Source: Streptomyces sp. (lineage in GTDB: Bacteria; Actinomycetota; Actinomycetes; Streptomycetales; Streptomycetaceae). Taken from it: a stretch of 39,337 nucleotides of DNA. The notes below the pieces were generated by a model. The model saw only the letters and a program-made list of their open reading frames with translations. It was not told where the DNA came from and made no database searches. The stretch covers positions 1 to 39,337 of the forward strand of contig NZ_JAEKKT010000183.1 of NCBI RefSeq assembly GCF_019510245.1, read 5' to 3'. Positions 31,514 through 39,337 of this stretch are shown piece by piece (the first letter of the stretch is position 1; every line of letters begins with the position of its first letter). A program made the position numbers and the translations under genes.

Positions 31514-33099
31514 GCGTCCAGGTGTACCACGGTGATCGACTCCGCTCCCTCGGCCCACGAGGCGTCGCTCACCGCGGCGACGAGCCGGATGTGGCCGCGC
31601 TCGCCCATCAGGACGGCCGTGCGCAGGAGTTGGGCGCGTTGGCCCGGGTCGAGGCAGCGGTCGAAGCCGTCGGCGAGGACGGTGAGGCCGCGCATGGCGT
31701 CGGGGACCTCGCCCGGCGCGTCGACCGCGAGGACGCCGGGGCCGGTGAAGAGGACCAGGGCCAGGGCGAGGTAGCGCAGTTCGCCGTCGCCGAGCCGCTC
31801 CAGCTCGGTGCGCAGGCCGTCGCCGCGGTCGAGGAGCGCCCGTACTCTGCCGTCGCCGGCCGGTTCGGCGAGCAGGTCGACGACGGGGCCGGCGCAGCCG
31901 GTGCGCACCGCGTCGACGAGCAGGCCGTGGCGGCGGCCGCATTCGGCGCGGGTACGCCACAGGACGTCGGCGAGGTTGTCGCAGCCGCGCAGCAGCCGGC
32001 CGGAGCCGGTGCGGACGGGGGTGCGCATGCCGTCCGGCCGCGGGTCGCAGGCGAAGACCGACCGCAGGGCGACGACCATCTGCTCGGCGGCGGCGAGGAC
32101 CTGCCGCTGCCCGTCCGTCTTCCCGGCGACGCGCAGCGGCAGCAGGGCGGTGCCGAGGCGGTCGTCGGGGAGCGGGGCCCGGGTCACCGGTGCGGAGCCC
32201 GCGGTGTGCCAGGCGGCCTGCACGGCCGGGCGGCTCGGGTCGCGCAGCGCGGTCTCCAGGAGCACGAGGCCGCCCGCGGTCAGCCGTTCGCCGACGATGC
32301 GCAGTTCGGGCTCGGCCTGGACGGCGAGGTCGAGCCGCACGGGCCCCGCGGCGCCGTCGGCCGTGCAGCCGATGCGGAACCCGCGGCGCCGCTGCGCGTC
32401 GGGCCGGGCCCGCTCCGGCACCAGCGCGCCCGGGTCCGGGAACACGTCCGCGAGCGCGGCCCCGCCGCCGAGCCGGGCGAGCGCCTCGTAGGCGGCGAGC
32501 GCCGCGCTCTTCCCGCTCCCGCTGGGCCCGGCGAACAGGGTGACCTGCCCGACGGGGAAGGTCACACCTCGGTGCCGGGCGAAGGCGGAGAGCCGAAGCT
32601 CGGTGACGCGGGGTCGGGGGTCACGACGTGGAGTGGGGGCAGGTGCCGGTGCGGCGGCCGGTGGCCGACTGCCCGAGCGGGCACGCGGGACGGTCTCCGA
32701 CGGCCCGGCAGCCACACCGGAGCCCACCGGACGGACGGTCTCCGACGGCCCGGCAGCCACACCGGAGCCCACCGGACGGACGGTCTCCGACGGCCCGGCA
32801 GCCACACCGGACCGCGCCGGGCGCACGGTCTCCGACGGCCCGGCAGCCACACCAGACCGCGCCGGGCGCACGGTCTCCGACGGTCCGGCGGGCACGCCGG
32901 AGCGTGCCGGGCGGGGCCGCTCGGGAGTCGGATCACCGGGCCCCGTCGGCGCGTTCGGCGCCACCGACGGCCCCGTGCCGTCGGGCGGCGGTGGCAACAA
33001 CGGCGACGGGGCCGACGACGGCGGGGCAGGCGTGTCGCCCGCAGCGGAACGGGCGGAAGGGGAGGGGCGGGACGCGGACGAGGCGGGGGGCACGGCCAT
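31510..33099 (-). CDS. P-loop ATPase (AAA_21/RecF-like) with repeat-rich N-terminus
   Basis: A 529-residue protein. Residues 1-160 are a disordered proline/alanine-rich tail holding five copies of a 15-residue repeat (RPARSGVAAGPSETV type, residues 63-137). The ATPase follows: an N-terminal strand LRLSAFARHRGVTFP, Walker A GPSGSGKS (about 191-198), an ABC-like signature LGDGELRYLALALVLF and a Walker B VLAVDAPGE near the C-terminus. This is the layout of RecF/OLD-like ATP-binding proteins without a visible TOPRIM or nuclease domain. It overlaps the MazG-like gene by four bases. The start ATG (33099) has GGAGG 13 bases away, which is weak; a later start would drop part of the repeat tail. Confidence 0.8.
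   Translation of the reverse strand: MAVPPASSASRPSPSARSAAGDTPAPPSSAPSPLLPPPPDGTGPSVAPNAPTGPGDPTPERPRPARSGVPAGPSETVRPARSGVAAGPSETVRPARSGVAAGPSETVRPVGSGVAAGPSETVRPVGSGVAAGPSETVPRARSGSRPPAAAPAPAPTPRRDPRPRVTELRLSAFARHRGVTFPVGQVTLFAGPSGSGKSAALAAYEALARLGGGAALADVFPDPGALVPERARPDAQRRRGFRIGCTADGAAGPVRLDLAVQAEPELRIVGERLTAGGLVLLETALRDPSRPAVQAAWHTAGSAPVTRAPLPDDRLGTALLPLRVAGKTDGQRQVLAAAEQMVVALRSVFACDPRPDGMRTPVRTGSGRLLRGCDNLADVLWRTRAECGRRHGLLVDAVRTGCAGPVVDLLAEPAGDGRVRALLDRGDGLRTELERLGDGELRYLALALVLFTGPGVLAVDAPGEVPDAMRGLTVLADGFDRCLDPGQRAQLLRTAVLMGERGHIRLVAAVSDASWAEGAESITVVHLDA
32689..32913 (-). repeat. Five tandem 45-bp units in the ATPase gene
   Basis: Units of 45 bp encode RPARSGVPAGPSETV and close variants with RPVGSG. 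Adjacent copies are nearly identical in DNA, which points to recent expansion or gene conversion. Copy number may differ between strains. Confidence 0.85.
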
Positions 33100-33205
33100 A
33101 TGCGGACCGTAGGCCTCCGGCCGCCCGGCGAACCGTTCCGCCCACCCGCCCTTCCTTCGATCGGGGGACGGCCGGCCGTCCCGCGGACCGGCCCCCGACC
33201 GGTCG

Positions 33206-33595
33206 TCAGCCCCCGGAGACCCCCGCCCCCTCCATCAGTCCGCTGACCTCGGTACCGGGCGGGGTGAGCAGGAAGACGTTGCGGTCGACCCGGTGCATTC
33301 CGCTGGCCAGGCCGAAGACCACGCCGGTGCTGAAGTCGAGGACGCGCTTGGCGACCTCCGTCTCGGCGCCGGTGAGGTCGAGCAGGACCGGTATCCCGGC
33401 CATCAGCGTCTCGGCGACGTCACGGGCGTCGGCGAAGACGTTGACCCGCAGGACGACGAAACGGCGGCGCGTCTCGGTCTCCGCGTCCGGCAGCGCCCGG
33501 TGGTCCACCGCCGACGGCCAGGCGTCGCGGCCTCGCAGCGGCACCACCTGGGCGAGCCCCTCCCACTGTTCATCGGTGACGTCGTAACGGCTCAC
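33206..33595 (-). CDS. SepF-like protein
   Basis: A 129-residue protein with the SepF core: RFVVLRVNVFADARDVAETL, GIPVLLDLTGAETEVAKRVL (the helix-strand unit that binds FtsZ in SepF) and a C-terminal VDRNVFLLTPPGTEV. SepF links FtsZ to the membrane. Streptomyces have extra SepF-like paralogues (SflA/SflB); this looks like one of those, as the N-terminal amphipathic membrane-binding helix of true SepF is not evident and no ftsZ cluster is nearby. The start is the GTG at 33595 with GGGGGAG about four bases upstream; an in-frame extension to 33640 is possible. Confidence 0.8.
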   Translation of the reverse strand: MSRYDVTDEQWEGLAQVVPLRGRDAWPSAVDHRALPDAETETRRRFVVLRVNVFADARDVAETLMAGIPVLLDLTGAETEVAKRVLDFSTGVVFGLASGMHRVDRNVFLLTPPGTEVSGLMEGAGVSGG

Positions 33596-33817
33596 CGGCT
33601 CCCCCTGACCTGACTCGCACTCGATGCCTGCACCAGCCAATTCTTACGCCAAGTCACCCGTTCGGCCCAACAGCGACACGAAGCGCGAGCGTTTCCGGGC
33701 GCCCCGGCAGGAAAGAAGTGATTTTTTCACTATTCAGGCGATTGCCGCGCATTGGGGGCTTCTTACCGCCCTCACACCGGACTCTTCTCCTCCCGTGACG
33801 TCTCGCTCACCGCCTGC

Positions 33818-33823
33818 TATTAG
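33818..33823 (+). promoter_or_regulatory. Possible -10 box TATTAG for a near-leaderless transcript
   Basis: TATTAG lies 10 bases before the GTG at 33834 in an otherwise GC-rich stretch. No ribosome binding site precedes that GTG, which would fit a leaderless mRNA. The region 33596-33817 between the divergent genes also holds a small AGTGA-TTTTTT-TCACT hairpin near 33717-33733. Confidence 0.35.
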
Positions 33824-33833
33824 CGTCCGGTCC

Positions 33834-35585
33834 GTGCACTTGGCAGAAACACAACAGGTGACACCCGACCGGCGGACACAGTCGGCGGTGTCCGCCGCTC
33901 CGGGCGATGCGGGAGCCCCCGCCCCCTGGCACCGCGTCCTGACCATCCTCGCCGACATCGGCCTGTTCATCGGCACCCGGTCGGTGTGGACGCAGGCGGT
34001 GACGCACCACCAGGTCCTCGCGGCCCTGATCTCCCTCTGCTACGTCTCGATCCTGGTGACCGGCGTGCTGACGCTGACGGTCCGCAGCACCCGGTCGCTG
34101 GCCCGCCTCGACCTGGTGGTCCTGGTCACGGCGGTGACGCTGGCGCTGTGCGCCTGGGTGCTGAACCACAGCGGCGGCGACGAGGGCGTCCTGACCACCC
34201 AGGCCGCCAGGGAACTCGTCGCCGGCCACCCGGTGTACGGACAGCCCTGGCCGTGGCTGTTCGGCGGCAAGGGCGTCGCCCTCACGCCGACGATAGGCGG
34301 CAGTTACGACTACACCTACGGCTATCCCCCGCTGGCCACGCTGCTGACGGTCCCGCTGCTGTGGCTCGGCCACCACGGCGCCCCCGCGACGGCGGTGTGC
34401 GCGGGCGCCCTGATCGCCGGCACGGTCGTGCTGTGGCGGATGCTCCCGGTGCCGTGGCGTTCGGCGGCGACGCTGAGCTGCCTGGGCTTCGGCTTCCTCT
34501 CCACGTACTCCCGGGTCGGCTACCCGGCGGTCATCGCCCTGGCGCTGCTGATCCCGGTGGTGGTGCGCTGGCCGCGGATCGGGCAGGGCGGCCGGCTGGG
34601 ATCGGCCGGGATCGCGCGGGCCGCGTGCCTCGGGGCCGCCTGTGCGGCACAGCAACTGCCGTGGTTCGTCACGCCGTTCCTGCTGGCCGGCATCTACGCG
34701 GTGCGGCGCGGGGAACTCGGCGGCCGGGCCGCCGCACTGGTGGTCCTGCGGATCGCCGGGGTGGCCGTCACGGTGTGGCTGCTGATCAACACGTACTTCA
34801 TCGCCTCCGAGCCCGGCCGCTGGCTGCGCGGGATCGCGCTGCCGCTCACCCAGGGCGCCGTGGTGCACGGCCAGGGACTGGTGGACATCACGCTCTACTA
34901 CACGAACGGCAGCGACCGCATCGACTGGTACTCGCACGCGAGCATGCTCCTCGCGGCGGCCCTGCTGGCCCTGTTCGTGCTCTTCGTACGCCGGCTCGGG
35001 CCGGCCGCGACCGTGCTGCCGTGGCTCGCCTTCTTCCTGGCGACCCGCTCCCAGGACGGCTACTACCTGCTGATGACCCCGCTGTGGCTGGCGGCGGCCG
35101 TCACCGCCCCGCTGTCCGAGTTCGAGCACGCCTGGCAGCCGCGGCCGGGCCTGCTGAGCGGCCCCCGCCGCCTTCCCGCCCTGGCCCTGGCGGTCGTCCT
35201 GCTGCTCGCCCCGGCGCTGGTGAGCGCGGCGCTCGCGGTGTCCGGCCGGCCGCCGCTGCGGATGGAGATCACCGCGCTGCGGCGGGACGGGCGCCAGGCC
35301 GCGGTGGTCAGGGCGATGACGCTGAAGGTGGCCAACACGGGGAGCGTGCCGCTCACCCCGCACTACACGCTCACCACCGGGCAGGGCATGAGCAAGTACT
35401 GGCTGCTGGTGCGGGGTCCGGCGACGATCCCCGGGCACGCCACGGCGAGCGTCGAACTCAGGCCGTCGAACGGCAGGTTCGGCATCCCCGTCAAGCCGAG
35501 CACCCGGATCCGGCTGCGCGCCTTCACCGCGGATCCGCAGACGTTGTCCAGCCGGGACGTGAAGATCAGCCGGACGGCCCGCTGA
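33834..35585 (+). CDS. Polytopic membrane protein, GT-C glycosyltransferase-like (DUF2029-type)
   Basis: A 583-residue protein with about 10-12 transmembrane segments (for example LISLCYVSILVTGVLTLTV, and LALAVVLLLAPALVSAALAV near the end). The first large loop has GGDEGVLTTQAARELVAGHP, VYGQPWPW and YDYTYGYPP, a pattern of polyprenyl-phosphate-sugar dependent GT-C enzymes of the GT87/DUF2029 kind. A soluble C-terminal domain (about 470-583) is beta-rich. A cell-envelope glycosyl transfer role is likely but unproven. The start chosen is the GTG at 33834. A 24-bp tandem duplication covers its stop codon. Confidence 0.7.
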   Translation: MHLAETQQVTPDRRTQSAVSAAPGDAGAPAPWHRVLTILADIGLFIGTRSVWTQAVTHHQVLAALISLCYVSILVTGVLTLTVRSTRSLARLDLVVLVTAVTLALCAWVLNHSGGDEGVLTTQAARELVAGHPVYGQPWPWLFGGKGVALTPTIGGSYDYTYGYPPLATLLTVPLLWLGHHGAPATAVCAGALIAGTVVLWRMLPVPWRSAATLSCLGFGFLSTYSRVGYPAVIALALLIPVVVRWPRIGQGGRLGSAGIARAACLGAACAAQQLPWFVTPFLLAGIYAVRRGELGGRAAALVVLRIAGVAVTVWLLINTYFIASEPGRWLRGIALPLTQGAVVHGQGLVDITLYYTNGSDRIDWYSHASMLLAAALLALFVLFVRRLGPAATVLPWLAFFLATRSQDGYYLLMTPLWLAAAVTAPLSEFEHAWQPRPGLLSGPRRLPALALAVVLLLAPALVSAALAVSGRPPLRMEITALRRDGRQAAVVRAMTLKVANTGSVPLTPHYTLTTGQGMSKYWLLVRGPATIPGHATASVELRPSNGRFGIPVKPSTRIRLRAFTADPQTLSSRDVKISRTAR

Positions 35586-35630
35586 GGGCTCCGCCGGACG
35601 GCCCGCTGTGGGCTCCGCCGGACGCCCCGT
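35571..35630. repeat. 24-bp tandem duplication across the membrane protein stop codon
   Basis: Two near-identical 24-bp units (35571-35594 and 35595-35618) and a partial third begin CGGACGGCCC. The TGA stop lies in the first copy and reads TGT in the second. The units fill the gap to the convergent YceI gene. Confidence 0.75.
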
Positions 35631-36145
35631 CAGGCCGCCGTGCGGGTGAAGCGGAGGGTGGCGGTCACCGTGGTGGGGCCGCCCATCATGCGCATCTGGT
35701 TGAAGGTGACGCCGAACTCCTCGCGCGCCACCTGGAACTCGGCCTCCAGCGTCAGCCCGTCGACGTCGGCCGAGACCAGCTTCGCGGTGACCTGCTGCGG
35801 CCTGCTGATGCCGCGGACGGTGAGCTGACCGTCGACCTGGACGGTGTCGCCCGCGCCCCGCTGCGCGCCGCGCACCGCGAAGGTGATCTCCGGGTGGTTG
35901 TCCGCGTCGAAGAAGTCGGCCGAGCGCAGGTGGTCGTCGCGCTTCTTGTTCTTGGTGTCCAGCGTGGCCGCGTCGATCACCAGCGTGCCGGTGGCGGTGC
36001 CGTCGGCGGCCACCTCGCCCCGGCCGGTGACGCCCGTGAAGGTGCCCTTGACGGTGACCAGACCCCAGAAGGACTTGTGCCGGACGGCGACGGCGGAGGC
36101 GGTCGGGTCGAGCTGCCAGAGGCCGGTTTCCACGGTGACGGTCAT
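35630..36145 (-). CDS. YceI family protein
   Basis: A 171-residue lipocalin-like beta-barrel protein that in the family binds a long isoprenoid or amphiphilic lipid. Family blocks are WQLDPTASAVAVRHKSFWGL at the start, VKGTFTGVTGRGEV, DTKNKKRDDHLRSADFFDAD, and a late VTFNQMRMMGG. It has no signal peptide, so unlike E. coli YceI it should be cytosolic. The start is the ATG at 36145. It is divergent from a MarR gene across 100 bases that hold two matching operator-like palindromes, so MarR very probably controls it. Confidence 0.9.
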   Translation of the reverse strand: MTVTVETGLWQLDPTASAVAVRHKSFWGLVTVKGTFTGVTGRGEVAADGTATGTLVIDAATLDTKNKKRDDHLRSADFFDADNHPEITFAVRGAQRGAGDTVQVDGQLTVRGISRPQQVTAKLVSADVDGLTLEAEFQVAREEFGVTFNQMRMMGGPTTVTATLRFTRTAA

Positions 36146-36169
36146 GGCCGTACTCCGATTCCTTGGTGG

Positions 36170-36181
36170 TTCAAATTTGGA
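36170..36181. promoter_or_regulatory. MarR-type operator 1 (YceI side)
   Basis: TTCAAATTTGGA is a one-mismatch version of the perfect palindrome TCCAAATTTGGA found 44 bp away. It lies 25 bases before the YceI start codon. Confidence 0.7.
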
Positions 36182-36213
36182 TGACTACGGTACGGCTGCA
36201 CGCTAGCCCAATA

Positions 36214-36225
36214 TCCAAATTTGGA
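36214..36225. promoter_or_regulatory. MarR-type operator 2 (MarR side)
   Basis: TCCAAATTTGGA is a perfect 12-bp palindrome, 21 bases before the MarR start codon. The centre-to-centre distance to operator 1 is 44 bp, about four helical turns. The pair fits autorepression plus control of YceI. Confidence 0.75.
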
Positions 36226-36245
36226 CAACAGGTAGACTCGATGCC

Positions 36246-36743
36246 ATGGCCGCCGCCCAGGAAGACCCCGCCGAGCTGCCGCAATGCCCGTCACTCGCGG
36301 GCGGCGGACTGCTCCCCGCCGAGTTGCGCGCCTGGATGCTGCTGCTGGCCGCGACCGGTGCGGTGGAGCAGCGGCTGCGGTCGGTCGTGAAGGAGACGCT
36401 GGACGTCTCGCACGACGAGTTCCTGATCCTGTGCCTGCTGGCCGAGCAGCCGCGCGAGGGTCTGCGCATGACCCGGATCGCGGAGCTGCTGGGCCGCCCC
36501 AAGACCCGCCTCACCTACCAGATCGCCTGCCTCCACCACGCCGGCCTCGTCACCCGCAAGGCCGCCTGCGGCGACAGACGGGGCATCGAGGTCGCCCTCA
36601 CCGACAAGGCCCGCCACCAGATCCAGGACGTCTCCGCCACCCTCGCCGAGACGGTCGGGCAGGCGGTCGGCCACGTCATCGGTCCGGAGCAGCGCGAGGC
36701 GCTGTGCGCGCTGATCCCACAGCTCGCCGACGACACGCCCTGA
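36246..36743 (+). CDS. MarR family transcriptional regulator
   Basis: A 165-residue winged-helix regulator. The core includes WMLLLAATGAVEQRLRSVVK (dimer helix), SHDEFLILCLLAEQPREGLR, the recognition region MTRIAELLGRPKTRLTYQIA and the wing VTRKAACGDRRGIEVALTDK. MarR proteins respond to small phenolic or lipophilic ligands or oxidants; several in actinobacteria pair with YceI genes. Two cysteines (in LCLL and KAACGD) could be redox-sensitive, but that is speculation. The start is the ATG at 36246; a second ATG at 36241 is in another frame. Confidence 0.9.
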   Translation: MAAAQEDPAELPQCPSLAGGGLLPAELRAWMLLLAATGAVEQRLRSVVKETLDVSHDEFLILCLLAEQPREGLRMTRIAELLGRPKTRLTYQIACLHHAGLVTRKAACGDRRGIEVALTDKARHQIQDVSATLAETVGQAVGHVIGPEQREALCALIPQLADDTP

Positions 36744-36779
36744 CCGTACGAATCCGGCCACTTCACCCCCGGGAGGCGC

Positions 36780-36813
36780 AGGTCACAGCCACGGAGAGGG
36801 CAAGGTCACAGCC
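36780..36813 (+). repeat. Direct repeat upstream of mutA
   Basis: AGGTCACAGCC occurs at 36780-36790 and 36803-36813, 23 bp apart, 43-77 bases before the mutA start. It may be a regulator site. Confidence 0.4.
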
Positions 36814-36856
36814 CTGCCACCCGTGCACTTTTGGCGCTCTGCCCTAGCATCCGAGC

Positions 36857-38662
36857 ATGACGGTCCTGCCTGACGACGGGCTCTCACTGGCCGCCGAGTT
36901 CCCTGACGCGACGCAAGAGCAGTGGCAACGCCTGGTCGAAGGCGTGCTGCGCAAGTCCGGCAGGGAAGTCTCGGGCGAGGCCGCCGAGGACGCCCTGTCC
37001 ACGACGCTCGAGGACGGGCTGCGCGCCCGCCCCCTGTACACCGCGCGCGACTCCGCACCCGACCCGGGGCTGCCCGGCTTCGCGCCGTACGTGCGCGGCG
37101 GCCGTCCCGAGGGCGGCGTCGCGGGCGGCTGGGACGTACGGCAGCGGCATGCGGCGGCTCCCGACGGCGCGGTCCTGACCGACCTGGAGAACGGCGTCAC
37201 CTCGCTCTGGCTCGTGCTGGGCGAGGGCGGCATCCCCGTCGGCGCACTGGGCCGGGCGCTGGAGGGCGTCTACCTCGACCTGGCGCCGGTCGTCCTCGAC
37301 GCCGGCCGGGAGGCCGGGGCGGCCGCCGCCGAGCTGTTCCGGCTGTACGACGAGAAGGGCGTCGACCCCAAGGCCGTACGGGGCAACCTGGGCGCCGACC
37401 CGCTCGGGTACGAGGCGCGCACCGGCGCCGCCCTCCCCTTCGCGCCCGTCGCGGAGCTGGCGAAGCGGTGCGCCGAGGGATTCCCGGGGCTGCGGGCGCT
37501 GACCGTGGACGCGCTGCCGTACCACGAGGCGGGCGGCTCGGCCGCACAGGAACTGGGTGCCTCGCTGGCCACCGGTGTGGCGTATCTGCGGGAGCTGACG
37601 GAGGCCGGGCTGGGCATCGAAGAGGCCCTGGCGCAGCTGGAGTTCCGGTACGCGGCCACCGCCGACCAGTTCCTGACGATCGCCAAGCTGCGCGCCGCGC
37701 GCCGGCTGTGGGCGCGGGTCGCCGAGGTGAGCGGGGCGGCCGACGCGGGCGCCCAGGTGCAGCACGCCGTCACCTCGCCGGTGATGATGAGCCGCCGCGA
37801 CCCGTGGGTGAACATGCTGCGCACGACGGTCGCGACGCTGGCCGCCGGGGTGGGCGGCGCCGACTCCGTCACCGTGCTGCCGTTCGACCACGCGATCGGC
37901 CTGCCGGACGGCTTCGCCCGCCGGATCGCCCGCAACACCTCGACGATCCTCATCGAGGAGTCCCACCTGGCGCGGGTCATCGACCCGGCGGGCGGCTCCT
38001 GGTACGTGGAAAAGCTCACCGACGAACTCGCCCAGGCGGCCTGGGAGTTCTTCCGGACCGTCGAGCGCGACGGCGGCCAGGCGGCCGTCCTCCGCTCCGG
38101 CCGCCTGCGCACCGACCTGGCGACGACCTGGGCCGAGCGGGCCAAGAAGCTCGCCAAGCGCCGCGAACCCGTCACCGGCGTCAGCGAGTTCCCGTTCCTC
38201 GCCGAGAAGCCGGTGGTCCGCGAGCCCGCCCCGGAGCCGCCGTCGGGCGGCCTCCCCCGGGTCCGCCGCGACGAGGCCTTCGAGGAACTGCGCGCCCGCT
38301 CGGACGCCCACCTCGCGGCGACCGGCAGCCGCCCCCGGATCTACCTGGCGACGCTCGGCCCCGCCGTCGCGTACACCGCCCGCGCCGGCTTCGCCGCCAA
38401 CCTCTTCCAGGCCGGCGGCATCGAACCCGTCGCCGAGGGCACCTTCGAGGAGAGCGGCGCCACCGAGGCGGTGCTCTGCTCGAGCGACGCGCTCTACGCC
38501 GAACAGGCCGAGCAGACCGCCCAGTCGCTGAAGTCGGCCGGTGCCCGGCACGTCGTCCTCGCGGGCCGGGGCGAGTTCGCCGGTGTCGACTCGTACGTCT
38601 TCGCGGGCTGCGACGCCGTGGCCGTGCTGTCCGAGACCCTCGACCGCATGGGAGTGTCCTGA
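36857..38662 (+). CDS. mutA: Methylmalonyl-CoA mutase small subunit
   Basis: A 601-residue subunit of the B12-dependent mutase that interconverts succinyl-CoA and methylmalonyl-CoA, feeding polyketide extender units and propionate metabolism. It has the mutase TIM-barrel sequence, including QLEFRYAATADQFLTIAKLR and SRRDPWVNMLRTTVATLAAG. The C-terminal flavodoxin-like domain lacks the DxHxxG cobalamin-binding motif, as usual for the small subunit, which is structural. The start is the ATG at 36857 with no strong binding site. Its stop shares one base with the mutB start (TGATG), so the two are coupled. Confidence 0.93.
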   Translation: MTVLPDDGLSLAAEFPDATQEQWQRLVEGVLRKSGREVSGEAAEDALSTTLEDGLRARPLYTARDSAPDPGLPGFAPYVRGGRPEGGVAGGWDVRQRHAAAPDGAVLTDLENGVTSLWLVLGEGGIPVGALGRALEGVYLDLAPVVLDAGREAGAAAAELFRLYDEKGVDPKAVRGNLGADPLGYEARTGAALPFAPVAELAKRCAEGFPGLRALTVDALPYHEAGGSAAQELGASLATGVAYLRELTEAGLGIEEALAQLEFRYAATADQFLTIAKLRAARRLWARVAEVSGAADAGAQVQHAVTSPVMMSRRDPWVNMLRTTVATLAAGVGGADSVTVLPFDHAIGLPDGFARRIARNTSTILIEESHLARVIDPAGGSWYVEKLTDELAQAAWEFFRTVERDGGQAAVLRSGRLRTDLATTWAERAKKLAKRREPVTGVSEFPFLAEKPVVREPAPEPPSGGLPRVRRDEAFEELRARSDAHLAATGSRPRIYLATLGPAVAYTARAGFAANLFQAGGIEPVAEGTFEESGATEAVLCSSDALYAEQAEQTAQSLKSAGARHVVLAGRGEFAGVDSYVFAGCDAVAVLSETLDRMGVS

Positions 38663-39337
38663 TGGGAATCCCCGACTTCTCCGGCATCGAACTGGGGACC
38701 CCCGTCACCGCGGGCGACGCCGAGGAGTGGCGGGCGGCCGGCTGTGACCTGCCGCTGTGGGAGACCCCGGAGGGCATCGGGGTCAAGCCGCTCTACACCG
38801 GCCGTGACCTGGAGGGCCTGGACTTCCTCGGCACCTACCCGGGCATCGCGCCGTACCTGCGCGGCCCGTACCCGACGATGTACGTCAACCAGCCCTGGAC
38901 CATCCGCCAGTACGCGGGCTTCTCCACCGCCGAGGAGTCCAACGCGTTCTACCGGCGCAACCTGGCGGCCGGCCAGAAGGGCCTGTCGGTCGCCTTCGAC
39001 CTGCCCACACACCGGGGCTACGACAGCGACCACCCGCGGGTGACCGGTGACGTCGGCATGGCGGGCGTGGCCATCGACTCGATCTACGACATGCGCCAAC
39101 TGTTCGACGGCATCCCCCTCGACCGGATGACCGTGTCGATGACGATGAACGGCGCGGTCCTGCCCGTCCTCGCCCTCTACATCGTGGCGGCGGAGGAGCA
39201 GGGCGTACCGCCCGAGAAGCTGGCCGGGACCATCCAGAACGACATCCTCAAGGAGTTCATGGTCCGCAACACCTACATCTATCCGCCGAAGCCGTCGATG
39301 CGGATCATCTCCGACATCTTCGCCTACACCTCGCAGC
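38662..39337 (+). CDS. mutB: Methylmalonyl-CoA mutase large subunit, 5' part
   Basis: The first 225 residues of the catalytic subunit, cut by the window edge. It starts MGIPDFSGIELG, and blocks PYPTMYVNQPWTIRQYAGFS, GQKGLSVAFDLPTHRGYDSD and GTIQNDILKEFMVRNTYIYP are diagnostic of MutB and hold the substrate-contacting tyrosine and acidic residues. The cobalamin domain lies beyond the window. It overlaps mutA by one base. Confidence 0.95.
   Translation, partial: MGIPDFSGIELGTPVTAGDAEEWRAAGCDLPLWETPEGIGVKPLYTGRDLEGLDFLGTYPGIAPYLRGPYPTMYVNQPWTIRQYAGFSTAEESNAFYRRNLAAGQKGLSVAFDLPTHRGYDSDHPRVTGDVGMAGVAIDSIYDMRQLFDGIPLDRMTVSMTMNGAVLPVLALYIVAAEEQGVPPEKLAGTIQNDILKEFMVRNTYIYPPKPSMRIISDIFAYTSQ

Noticed and set aside
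32689..32913. Repeats resembling a CRISPR array
   Set aside because: Units are contiguous without spacers, multiples of three, and encode in-frame peptide repeats.
33624..33833. N-terminal extension of the membrane protein
   Set aside because: AT-rich promoter-like DNA, no binding site, and a -10-like box just before the GTG at 33834.

Overview
The window looks like Streptomyces or a close relative. GC is very high, GTG and TTG starts are common, and the gene set is typical of the genus: two LAL-type LuxR regulators, an anti-sigma-like HATPase, an F420-type oxidoreductase, a SepF-like protein, methylmalonyl-CoA mutase, and an intergenic hairpin that resembles a common Streptomyces repeat. 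I see no rRNA, tRNA, CRISPR array or intact mobile element.

Layout. (1) 1-1575: the end of cysD and most of cysN, joined by an apparent deletion that removes the cysN start and P-loop, then a terminator. (2) 1760-4498: an HATPase-domain regulator, a possible tiny gene, a membrane-anchored FMN glutamate-synthase-like protein and a small secreted peptide. (3) 4735-14190: an aromatic catabolic cluster. It holds a chlorophenol/nitrophenol-type FADH2 monooxygenase, a flavin reductase, an intradiol (hydroxyquinol-type) dioxygenase and maleylacetate reductase, with two large LuxR regulators. A decayed start of a 3-oxoacid CoA-transferase alpha gene lies just beyond it. (4) 14896-17276: a TetR regulator with a nested palindrome over its start, an SDR lacking the catalytic tyrosine, and an NMT1/THI5-like binding protein without a signal peptide; an IS630 remnant follows. 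(5) 17670-21570: arginine deiminase, ornithine carbamoyltransferase and an amino-acid permease. (6) 21698-27782: an SPFH protein coupled to an NAD-kinase-like protein, convergent with the Hen1-Pnkp RNA repair operon. (7) 27970-33595: a lipoprotein, an LLM oxidoreductase, two small or conserved unknowns, a P-loop ATPase coupled to a MazG-like protein, and a SepF-like protein. (8) 33834-39337: a polytopic membrane protein, a YceI/MarR divergent pair with two matching operators, and mutA-mutB, the latter cut by the window edge.

How the genes may work together. Region 3 spells a route from a para-substituted phenol through hydroxyquinol and maleylacetate to 3-oxoadipate. Region 5 is the first two steps of arginine deiminase catabolism plus transport. 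The most intriguing stretch is region 6: a HrdB-like promoter with a short palindrome at its start site drives an SPFH/NAD-kinase-like pair, whose 3' end lies 18 bases from that of an RNA repair operon. Functional links between these two operons are inference only.
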